DNA of 64,000 nt from the NCBI RefSeq assembly GCF_900115305.1, contig NZ_FOVW01000004.1, forward strand, positions 348,443 to 412,442, in the 5' to 3' direction. Each line of letters starts with the position of its first letter. Positions within the stretch are counted from its first letter, which is position 1. Under the pieces are notes generated by a model. That model worked only from the letters and a program-made list of their open reading frames with translations, did no database searches and was not told the origin of the DNA. The translations under genes and the position numbers were made by a program. Positions 33,696 through 41,611 of this stretch are shown here, piece by piece. The stretch comes from Algoriphagus ornithinivorans. Lineage in GTDB: Bacteria; Bacteroidota; Bacteroidia; Cytophagales; Cyclobacteriaceae.

Positions 33696-36600
33696 CTAAA
33701 ACGAATAACTAACCTTGGAGCCTTTTTCGGGATCAAGCACTATTTGGGCAAAGGCACCGATTTCCTGCTGCAATTCTTCCACATGGCTGATGATGCCGAC
33801 AATTCTATTTTCATGTCTTAGAGACTTCAGCGTTTCAAACACCACCCGAAGGGAAGTTCTATCCAATGCTCCAAAGCCCTCATCCAAGAAAAAGAAGCTT
33901 TGATCTGCTTGGTTCAAAGCCTTTACTTTCTCAGCCAAGGCCAAAGCTAGACACAAGGAAGCCTGAAAAGTCTGTCCACCGGAAAGAGTTTTGAGTAAAC
34001 GCCTTTTCCCTCCATTGAGATAATCCACCACCCAGAAGGTGTTGTTTTCGTCAATCTCCAAACTCAGACTGTTTTTGCTGAGCTTCATAAATCGCTGATT
34101 GGCAGTATGACACAACTCCTTCAGATAGATTGAACTCACATATTTCACAAACCCACTTCCTTTGAATAATCCTTCCAGTTCCTTCAAGTATGCGGCTCTT
34201 TTTTCCAGCTTCGCATGCTCCAATTCCAGCTTCTTCTTCTCCTGGATTTTCACAGAGATGGTTTTGATCTCTTCCCTGAGTAAAGTCAAGGTTTGCTGAA
34301 TTTCTTCCTCTTCAGATTTTTTTAGCTGTAACTCCGCATTTAATTGGAGGAACTCTTCCTCTTTAAAGTTCTTCAACTCTTTGATTTGCTCCAGTTCCAG
34401 AATTCTGGATTCGACCAAAGCCATTTGCTGATCAAACTGCTGAATCTGCTTTGCCACTTTTTCAGCATCCAGTGAATGCTCATAGAGGCGAATTAATTCT
34501 TCTTCATTTTCAAAGCCATGCTGTTTTTTGGCTTCCTCATACTCCGTTTCTAATTTTTCAATTTTTGAAAGACTGGCCTTCCATAGATTTTGAAAATTGA
34601 CGAAATCAGCCTCATTTTTTGCCTGCTTTTCTCGTACTTCCTGTATCCGCTTCTGCTTTCCCTCGTATTCCAAAACTGCATTTTCAATATCTCTTTCTAC
34701 TTTGGCAATCATCTGCCGGATATCAGTTTCTTCTTTTTCGAAAAAGGGTTTGCAAAAGGTTGGGTCTTTGATTTCCTCTTTTTTAGTCAAAATACTAGCC
34801 TGCAAGCCCTCATGTTTGATTTGGGCTTGTTGGAATTCCTGTTGGGCCTTTTCCAGCTTAGCTCTGTTATCCTGCCATTTTTTTCTGGATTCTTGCAGGT
34901 GTACCAAAAGCTTTTCCCTGGCTTGATTACTTGCCGCCAATCCTTCAATTCGACTTTTCAACTCAGAAATAGTCTGAATAGCATGTTTTTCCAAGCTACT
35001 TTTTAAAGTCTCCAGTTTTTGACGAACCTGTGCAATCTCACTGGATCTCACTTTAATATTATTTTGGTGATTTTCCAGATGCAATTGCTCCTCTTTTCTT
35101 TGCTGTATGATCAAGAGTATTTTCTCCGATTCTTCCTTGGCGGATTTTAACTCTTGCTCTTTTTCTCGAAGCTGCAATTCCTGCTTTTCACTTTCCAAGG
35201 GATTGGGATGCTCTTTGGATCCACACAAGGGGCAGGGCTGTCCATCTTGCAAAAGATGTGCGTGGGCATTTAAACCCAGATTTTTCATCAATTGCTCCCT
35301 GGAATCTTCTATCTGCCGGATGGTTTTCCTTTGATTATCCAACCAAGCATCAGGAGTGTGGAAATTTGCTGGAATTTTATGCTGGAGGTCTTCCAATTTC
35401 CGAAGGACTTGCTTCTCTTCTTTCTGAAAATTGGTAAGAATTTCTACCAAAGAGGCTTCTTGCTCCTCCAGATCTTTCCAGCTTTGAAGAGAGGTTTTTA
35501 ACTCCGAAAGTAAGTTGGTGTCAGGATTTGTATGTTGGGCAGCTTGAGCTTCTAATTCTTCCTGGTTTTTTTCCAGCGCAGATTGCTCACTTTTCAAAGA
35601 CTGAATGCTGGGTTCCAAACTTTGAATTTTCTGTTTTGCATCTGCCAAATTTTGATGAAGGTTTTTCAGCTCAATCACTTTTTTCAAATCCCGTACTTTA
35701 CTCTCTCTTTCGGGCCTTTGCTGATTTTTTACTTTTAATTCCTGCTCTTCTTGAATGAGTTGGTCTATCGTTTTTTTGAAAGTCTTTTTAAAGCCCTCGC
35801 TTTCATTCATACTGACCTGAAATTTCTCAAAATCAGCTTTGGTTTCTTTGAGTTGGTTCCAAATTGGTCTCAAGTATGTTTTAGCAAGGATAAATTCCTT
35901 GTGAAGCTGTCTCTTTTCTTCAATTTCAGGTTTTTGCTGGATCAATTCCTGCTTCCGTTCTCCAAACTTTTTCCATTCACTGAATTTTTCCTGCAACTTT
36001 TCCCGCTCTTTTACCTGCTTTGATAAAAAATCTACCTGAGCAGAAGCTTCTTTCAATTGAGTTTGTATCTGCTGTAATTCGCTGTTTTTCTCATCCAGCA
36101 GTTCCTCCTGAAAGCCTTCTAGGTTTTGTAGTTGAGTATCAATCCGGATTTTTTCATCTTTCACTTTTCTGAAAAGGACGGCAGTTTTCCCGGATAGGTC
36201 AAACCGCTCCAATCCGAAGAGTTCTTTCATCATTTCGGCTCGTGGGCCTGGAGTCAGGTCAATAAACTCCCGGAATTTTCCCTGTGGAATAATGACGGTC
36301 TGCTTAAAATGCTCCTTTTTCATCCCAACGAGTCGCTCGGGTTCAGATTCTATCGGAATCCACTCTCCCTGAATTCTTTCATAAAAAGTATGCTCTGCGG
36401 GATCTACTTTTTCAGGGTCTTTGCTGTTCCTTTTGGCTGCATATCGGGCAAGAAAGGTTTGCTGATTATTTTTCCCTCCGAGAAATTCGAAGTTAATTAC
36501 TAAATGATTGCTTTGAAGGTTGAGCATAGAGCCTTTCTCCCCTCTATCGGACAATCGCTCTGTGCTGCCATAAAGTGCCAATAAAATACCTTCCAGAATA

Positions 36601-36728
36601 GAAGATTTGCCACTGCCTACTGCTCCGAAAATACCGAATAATCCAGCCCCGGTGAGCTGATTGAAATGCACAGTTTGTGGCTCCTTGTAAGAATATAGAC
36701 CTTGGATTTCTAGTTTTACCGGAATCAT
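33696..36728 (-). CDS. sbcC: Exonuclease subunit SbcC
   Basis: Large SMC-like ATPase subunit of the SbcCD nuclease that opens hairpins and processes double-strand ends. It has 1010 residues. Walker A is GAVGSGKSSILEG near the N-terminus. Two long coiled coils flank the zinc hook CPLCG (about residue 500). The C-terminal lobe carries LSGGQTFQASLCLALALAE and Walker B FFFLDEGFGALD. Its ATG overlaps the sbcD stop (ATGA), and the pair is a classic operon. Length and motifs are normal. Confidence 0.96.
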   Translation of the reverse strand: MIPVKLEIQGLYSYKEPQTVHFNQLTGAGLFGIFGAVGSGKSSILEGILLALYGSTERLSDRGEKGSMLNLQSNHLVINFEFLGGKNNQQTFLARYAAKRNSKDPEKVDPAEHTFYERIQGEWIPIESEPERLVGMKKEHFKQTVIIPQGKFREFIDLTPGPRAEMMKELFGLERFDLSGKTAVLFRKVKDEKIRIDTQLQNLEGFQEELLDEKNSELQQIQTQLKEASAQVDFLSKQVKEREKLQEKFSEWKKFGERKQELIQQKPEIEEKRQLHKEFILAKTYLRPIWNQLKETKADFEKFQVSMNESEGFKKTFKKTIDQLIQEEQELKVKNQQRPERESKVRDLKKVIELKNLHQNLADAKQKIQSLEPSIQSLKSEQSALEKNQEELEAQAAQHTNPDTNLLSELKTSLQSWKDLEEQEASLVEILTNFQKEEKQVLRKLEDLQHKIPANFHTPDAWLDNQRKTIRQIEDSREQLMKNLGLNAHAHLLQDGQPCPLCGSKEHPNPLESEKQELQLREKEQELKSAKEESEKILLIIQQRKEEQLHLENHQNNIKVRSSEIAQVRQKLETLKSSLEKHAIQTISELKSRIEGLAASNQAREKLLVHLQESRKKWQDNRAKLEKAQQEFQQAQIKHEGLQASILTKKEEIKDPTFCKPFFEKEETDIRQMIAKVERDIENAVLEYEGKQKRIQEVREKQAKNEADFVNFQNLWKASLSKIEKLETEYEEAKKQHGFENEEELIRLYEHSLDAEKVAKQIQQFDQQMALVESRILELEQIKELKNFKEEEFLQLNAELQLKKSEEEEIQQTLTLLREEIKTISVKIQEKKKLELEHAKLEKRAAYLKELEGLFKGSGFVKYVSSIYLKELCHTANQRFMKLSKNSLSLEIDENNTFWVVDYLNGGKRRLLKTLSGGQTFQASLCLALALAEKVKALNQADQSFFFLDEGFGALDRTSLRVVFETLKSLRHENRIVGIISHVEELQQEIGAFAQIVLDPEKGSKVSYSF

Positions 36729-37960
36729 GAATTTTCTTCTGTTGAGATGATTTCTTTAAAAATTTCCATGAGCTCTTCATTGGCTTCCAGTCCTTTGCTG
36801 TTTTGATAATATAGTTGAAATAAGGCCAACATATCTTTCTCTAAGTCCTCCGCCTTGAGACTGAGATCTTCTTGTGCTCTTGGGTTCTTGATTTGGGGAA
36901 TCAGATTGACTATTCCGTCATGTGCTTTCAAAAGTGCTTTCCGGGTGCTGGCATCGATGGATTGCTCGGTTACGTAAGTCAGCTCCACAAAGCAATAAGG
37001 GTGTTTTTCCAGCCAAAGTAAGGCTTCTTGCAATTGTTCAAACTTGACCCGATAAAGTGGGCGGCCTTTTTTCAATTCAATGGGGGTGTAGCTAACCGGT
37101 TTGCCGGCTTCCGCCTCAATAATTACTACCTTTTTTTCCTGATCTGCTTCTGAAAAAGAGTAGGCCAAGGGAGAACTAGCATAGACCACAGGACAAGGCT
37201 TTTGGCTTACTGCATGATAGCGGTGCAAATGCCCTAAAGCGGCATATTGCATTTGGGGAGGTATTTGTTGGGTGAATAATGCCTGCGTGCCTCCTACGTG
37301 CAAAATGGGACGCTCTGATTCGGGCTCAGCATTGGTAGGAATAGGCTGACCCTCTTGGATGAAAAAGAAGTGACCCATGAATAAATTGATTCCATTTTCA
37401 TCACAGTAGCGATCTGCAAGATTGCTCCATTTTTCGCTTAGGATAGCTCTGAACTCCTTCTCTCTATCGCCTTCTCCCAAGTAGGTTTTGAGGCTCAGTT
37501 CAGTTGCATATGGAGCCAAAATCAATCTGATTGGGATGGAATGACCTGGTATGGAAAATTCCACAAAGCCAGATTCAGAATTTATAATTTCTAGTCCAGA
37601 TTCGATTTTTCCTTTTGGAATGACTGAATCAAAGCGGCTGTAAAAAAATATACCCATTTCTCGGGCTAGCGGGTCAGGAGCTTCAATAAATTGATTGCTG
37701 TCATGATTTCCAGAAATGGCAAAAATGGGCCTATGGCCATTGTTGGAAAGTTTGCGGAGACTTTTGTACAGCAATTCTACCGCCTCATGGGATGGATTGA
37801 AGGAGTCGAAAATATCACCGGCAAGCAAAACCAAATCAACTTTTTCCTGATCAGCGATTTGGATGATTTCATCCAATACCAATTTCTGTTCTTCTATCCG
37901 GGTGTATTCTTGTAGTCGTTTCCCTAAGTGCCAATCAGCGGTATGGAGTATTTTTAGCAT
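36725..37960 (-). CDS. sbcD: Exonuclease subunit SbcD
   Basis: Mre11-like nuclease subunit. From ATG 37960 it has 411 residues. The metallophosphoesterase motifs are in order: ILHTADWHLGKR, LAGDIFDSFNPS, ISGNHDS, GHFFF and ALGHLHR. A longer frame begins at TTG 38065 but adds a non-conserved stretch, so the ATG was used. It is coupled to sbcC through a four-base overlap. Confidence 0.95.
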   Translation of the reverse strand: MLKILHTADWHLGKRLQEYTRIEEQKLVLDEIIQIADQEKVDLVLLAGDIFDSFNPSHEAVELLYKSLRKLSNNGHRPIFAISGNHDSNQFIEAPDPLAREMGIFFYSRFDSVIPKGKIESGLEIINSESGFVEFSIPGHSIPIRLILAPYATELSLKTYLGEGDREKEFRAILSEKWSNLADRYCDENGINLFMGHFFFIQEGQPIPTNAEPESERPILHVGGTQALFTQQIPPQMQYAALGHLHRYHAVSQKPCPVVYASSPLAYSFSEADQEKKVVIIEAEAGKPVSYTPIELKKGRPLYRVKFEQLQEALLWLEKHPYCFVELTYVTEQSIDASTRKALLKAHDGIVNLIPQIKNPRAQEDLSLKAEDLEKDMLALFQLYYQNSKGLEANEELMEIFKEIISTEENS

Positions 37961-38114
37961 TTTTCTGAGTTTCCGGGTTGCTTGACAGAAGAGTGATATA
38001 AAAGTAGGGCTAGAGAATCCTATCTTATTTTCTCCTGAAAAAGAATAATTACTAAGATAACTCAAGGGAAGTCTTAGTCCAAGTTGGGAAATCTAATTGA
38101 CAATAATTGGCACT

Positions 38115-38147
38115 TTTGTTGAATATGCAGGCGAATTGATAAATTTG
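38115..38147 (+). promoter_or_regulatory. Predicted promoter for the RlpA-like gene
   Basis: TTTG at 38115-38118 and TAAATTTG at 38140-38147, 21 bases apart. The -7 box ends three bases before the ATG at 38151, implying a leaderless message. Confidence 0.45.
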
Positions 38148-38150
38148 GAT

Positions 38151-38657
38151 ATGCGCTATTGGGTGGTTTTACTGTTGAGCATAGGGCTAAGCTATTCTGC
38201 TTGGGCTCAGTCACCGGATCCGGTAAGAATTCAGACGGGTTGGGCGAGTTTTTATGGCAAGAAATTTCACTTGCGCAAAACTGCCAATGGAGAAATTTTC
38301 CATATGGATAGTTTGACTGCAGCCCACAAATACTTGCCATTTGGTACTTGGGTAAAAGTAACCCGTGTTGATACCAGAGACAGCGTATGGGTTCGGATCA
38401 ATGACCGTCTTCCCAAGACCTCCAGGAGGATTATTGATTTATCCCGAAGTGCGGCTACTAAGCTGAATATGCGGGATGATGGAATAGCCGAAGTAACGGT
38501 GCAGGTATCTTCCATCGAAGAAATGAATCGTTTATTTCATCACTTTGACGGAGATGCTCCTGGGACTTTAAGATTGAGGTGGTATGAGGAAGCCATCCAT
38601 GTACCGGAACGAACCATAGACTGGATCTGGAACCTGGTAGGTAAGTGGTTGAAGTAG
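38151..38657 (+). CDS. RlpA-like septal-ring/lytic transglycosylase-type protein
   Basis: About 168 residues: a signal peptide (ending AWAQ) and a double-psi beta-barrel domain, GWASFYGKKFHLRKTANGEIFHMDSLTAAHKYLPFGTWVKVT, then NDRLPKTSRRIIDLSRSAATKL. The Asp in the VRINDR segment and His in AAHKYLPFG match RlpA/3D family positions. No SPOR domain or lipobox is seen, so it may be a soluble periplasmic wall-active protein. A longer reading frame starts at 38097; the Met at 38151 gives the signal peptide. Confidence 0.85.
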   Translation: MRYWVVLLLSIGLSYSAWAQSPDPVRIQTGWASFYGKKFHLRKTANGEIFHMDSLTAAHKYLPFGTWVKVTRVDTRDSVWVRINDRLPKTSRRIIDLSRSAATKLNMRDDGIAEVTVQVSSIEEMNRLFHHFDGDAPGTLRLRWYEEAIHVPERTIDWIWNLVGKWLK

Positions 38658-38836
38658 AGGGGCTAGTGTAATTTAATAAACCTATTCAAACTAAGGTTAT
38701 AAATTTTTTACATTGAAAATCAAGAAGTTAAGAGTTGTAAAAAGAAACATTTAATACTAAGTCTTGCGTTTTTTTTTTTGAACTAGCTTGACCAACGAAA
38801 CATCAAGGTATCGGCCGATTAGGGTATTTTTCATAG

Positions 38837-38854
38837 AGAACCAAATTTGGTTCT
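38837..38854. promoter_or_regulatory. Perfect 18-bp palindrome before the small-peptide gene
   Basis: AGAACCAAATTTGGTTCT reads the same on both strands and ends 18 bases before the ATG at 38873. It could be an operator or an mRNA hairpin covering the start region. Confidence 0.6.
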
Positions 38855-38872
38855 TGGTAATTCTTAAACATA

Positions 38873-39061
38873 ATGAAAAGATCTGTTTTAAAAATCGGAA
38901 TCTTAGCCTTTGGCTTTTTTGGGTCGTTTTTCGTGAATATTGCGGAATCAGATGCCCAAACTTGTAGATTTTTGTACGTTACAGAAAATCCTTTATTTGC
39001 AGTTTATGATTGCGAAGGTACTTTAATAACAGTAATGAGAGGTGCGACTGTAGAGTCGTAA
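38873..39061 (+). CDS. Small secreted peptide, 62 residues (NVEALA-like)
   Basis: The N-terminus has Lys/Arg and a hydrophobic stretch (residues 5-21), then VNIAESDAQ, which resembles the NVEALA leader seen in Bacteroidota peptides. Cleavage after SDAQ would release about 33 residues with two cysteines (Cys 31 and Cys 47), enough for one disulphide. The region is AT-rich. A perfect palindrome lies just upstream, and a propeller-like lipoprotein gene follows 60 bases on. In Bacteroidota, NVEALA peptides sit near 6-bladed propeller genes. Function unknown. Confidence 0.6.
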   Translation: MKRSVLKIGILAFGFFGSFFVNIAESDAQTCRFLYVTENPLFAVYDCEGTLITVMRGATVES

Positions 39062-39121
39062 TTTACCAAAGGTCAATAATTTGAATTCAAATTATTGACC
39101 TTTACAAATCAATTAACCTTT

Positions 39122-40204
39122 ATGAAAAAATATATTTTTTTAATTTTTATTTTACTGGGATGTAATGAAAAAGAAGATTTTGAATCAAGTGAATTTTTAC
39201 TTCAATCAGGTTTGGTTAACTTTTTAGACTCAATAGCTTTGGACGAGTCTGGTAGTTCCTTTAATTTTGTTTTTAACCCTAAGATTTATCAAGATTCACT
39301 TTTAGTTTTTGGAGATGGTTCATTTTCTTCAATTCATCTGTATAATACAAATAATGGAAGCAAGCTCAAGACCTATTCCTACCTTGATGTTTTAGATTAT
39401 CCTTTACCAAAAACTGGTTTTTCAAATGCTTATATACAATCGGATTCTCTTTTTTTGCTAAATTTCATGTATAATAAAATATATGTTTTTGGTATTAATG
39501 GTGAATTTTTAAATGAATTTGATTTAAATATTTCCAAATTAAATACCAGATTAAATTTTCAGCCTTTTTTTGAATCTATTAAAGGAAATTATTATATCAG
39601 TCAAAGGATGGATTTACCTATTAAAGAAAGTTTTCTAAAAGGTAAAATGATAGCTGTTTTCTCTAAAAATGGAGATTTTTTAGCCAATTTCGGTAATTAT
39701 CCGAAAAACTATTCTGAAGGGAATCTTGCTCTAATTAAAGGTGAAAATGTGGTCTATAAGAACAATAAATTTTACATTATAAATTCTGTTGGAACTCCTA
39801 TATTGAAAGAATATAATTTAAACGGGGATTTATTAAATTTCTTTGAACTCAAGAGTAATTTTTTTAATACTGATTTACATTACTTTGAAGTCTCTCCTTT
39901 TGACGCTAAGCCAATGAATCAAATTATAGCAATTGCTTCAAATTCAAGTAATAATGACAGGATTTTTTATTTATCTTATGTGCACTTTATAAATAATGAT
40001 TTGGATGACCCTGAAAATACTTTTAGACTAATGATTATGAAAATAGATTTAGATAATAAAATTATTAAAGAAAGCGAGCTTGTCGGTCCTTGGCACTATT
40101 TTGAATTGCGGTCTTTGATACCTCAAGTTAAGGAAGATACCCTTAGTATTTTAATGCGAGGTTTTGATGAGAACCTTTATTTGAAAAAGTTTACCTTCGA
40201 GTAG
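39122..40204 (+). CDS. Beta-propeller-like lipoprotein (DUF4221 / 6-bladed type)
   Basis: About 360 residues from ATG 39122 (an in-frame start at 39095 gives a worse leader). A lipobox LLGC puts the lipidated Cys at residue 14. The rest is a series of short beta segments with turn motifs (YNKIYVFGINGEFLNEFDL, FSKNGDFLANFGNY, KEYNLNGDLLNFFELKS), suggesting a propeller. The sequence is markedly AT-rich and Asn/Lys/Ile-rich compared with its neighbours, hinting at transfer. It follows the small peptide. No catalytic residues recognised. Confidence 0.6.
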   Translation: MKKYIFLIFILLGCNEKEDFESSEFLLQSGLVNFLDSIALDESGSSFNFVFNPKIYQDSLLVFGDGSFSSIHLYNTNNGSKLKTYSYLDVLDYPLPKTGFSNAYIQSDSLFLLNFMYNKIYVFGINGEFLNEFDLNISKLNTRLNFQPFFESIKGNYYISQRMDLPIKESFLKGKMIAVFSKNGDFLANFGNYPKNYSEGNLALIKGENVVYKNNKFYIINSVGTPILKEYNLNGDLLNFFELKSNFFNTDLHYFEVSPFDAKPMNQIIAIASNSSNNDRIFYLSYVHFINNDLDDPENTFRLMIMKIDLDNKIIKESELVGPWHYFELRSLIPQVKEDTLSILMRGFDENLYLKKFTFE

Positions 40205-40537
40205 TTATATTAAATTATTAAGAGAAATATCCATGCGACTGATTCATTTTTTCTTTATTTCAGATCGAATGGAAAAATTAAGTTTTGATTTTGTTTCTAG
40301 CTACCATCTAATTGATACTTAGGAAGTTTATTTTTCCCATTAAGCCTAGTTTTAATGGATATTACATAAGGGTTTTCTTTAAAATTTAAATTTGTCCTTC
40401 CCTCAATCCTAAGATTTTCCCGAAAGTAATTCTGGTATTTTCAAAAGATTTTTTTTGCTTTTTTTAACAGTGTGCAATCTGATTTTTTTGGTCAATGAGA
40501 GATAAATTAGTTACTTAGGACTTTAACGATTATCTCG
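40205..40537. other. AT-rich gap with no intact gene
   Basis: A minus-strand frame at 40297-40440 is open for 47 codons with coding-like content (KENPYVISIKTRLNG, then LPKYQLDGS and a stop) but no start codon. It may be the tail of a decayed gene. Nothing else is recognised. Confidence 0.3.
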
Positions 40538-41608
40538 ATGAGCAACTACCGTATTATTCTTTTTGCATTTTTTGCAAGTATTCTTTTTTCCTGCAAAGAG
40601 GAAGCCGAAAAACAGGAAGAAATTCCCTCCGAATCATTTAGAAATGAAGTAGCAGCTACCGAAGTAAAGGTGGCCAAAGCTGAAAATAAAAGCTTTGACT
40701 ACCTGATCAATGCTACCGGAAAATTAGAAGCTTCTGCCCAAGTTAAGGCTTTGATTGAGCAGCCGGGTTATCTGATCGAGCTTCCCATTCGGGAAGGTCA
40801 GTCCGTTACCAAAGGGCAAGTCATAGCAAAACTAGACCCAACCGAAGCCCAAATCCGCTTGGAAAAAGCCCGAATAGCCCTCCGAAATGCTCAGGCCTCA
40901 TATCAAAATGACAAATTGGGTTTTCAGAAAGATTTTGAATCCGGCGATGCTGAGAGGAAAGCGTATTTAGAAGAACAGTTGAAAGCCAAAAATGGGGTTT
41001 TCCTGGCTGAAATTGAACTGAAAGAAGCCCAGTTGAATTTGGAACGCTGTCAGGTAAAAGCTCCCATTTCGGGTAAAATTGCAGATTTAAAATTCAAGGA
41101 AGGGAGCCTGATCTCCAGCAATGCTGAACTCTGCGAAATTCTAAGTACCAATAGTTTGGAGCTAAAGGTAAAAGTGCTGGAATCAGATATTTCGATGATT
41201 TCCCTAAATCAAAAAGCAGAAATTTATCCTATCTCCAATACAAGTACTGCTTTAGAGGGCCGGGTAACGGGCATCAATCCCAAAGTAGATGAAAATGGCT
41301 TGGTTCAGGTCGCTATTCGCTTGACATCTTCTCAAAACCTCCTACCGGGGATGAATGCTAGAGCCATCATTCGTGCTCCTCAGTCCAATTCACTAGTGGT
41401 GCCAAAAGATGCGGTAGTTTATCGCTCGGGAAGGGCTGTTGTATTTACCATAGAAAACAATGAGTCCAAGTGGAACTATGTGGAAGTCGGTAAGGATAAT
41501 GGTCAGGAAATAGAGATTTTGGATGGGATTACATCCGGTAGTACTGTCATCACCACCAACAATTTGCAGCTGGCACATCAGGCACCTGTCCAAATCGTAA
41601 GCGAATAA
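40538..41608 (+). CDS. RND efflux periplasmic adaptor lipoprotein
   Basis: A 356-residue membrane-fusion protein linking the RND permeases to the outer membrane. The lipobox is LFSC, lipidated Cys at 19. The lipoyl half-motifs flank an alpha-helical hairpin (LEKARIALRNAQASYQNDK and AEIELKEAQLNLERCQVKAPISGKIADL), then a beta-barrel and membrane-proximal domain. It is followed after three bases by two permease genes. The substrate cannot be told. Confidence 0.93.
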   Translation: MSNYRIILFAFFASILFSCKEEAEKQEEIPSESFRNEVAATEVKVAKAENKSFDYLINATGKLEASAQVKALIEQPGYLIELPIREGQSVTKGQVIAKLDPTEAQIRLEKARIALRNAQASYQNDKLGFQKDFESGDAERKAYLEEQLKAKNGVFLAEIELKEAQLNLERCQVKAPISGKIADLKFKEGSLISSNAELCEILSTNSLELKVKVLESDISMISLNQKAEIYPISNTSTALEGRVTGINPKVDENGLVQVAIRLTSSQNLLPGMNARAIIRAPQSNSLVVPKDAVVYRSGRAVVFTIENNESKWNYVEVGKDNGQEIEILDGITSGSTVITTNNLQLAHQAPVQIVSE

Positions 41609-41611
41609 GTT

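Noticed and set aside
34590..35006. Open frames antisense to sbcC
   Set aside because: They are shadows of the coiled-coil coding region. SbcC motifs are intact on the other strand.
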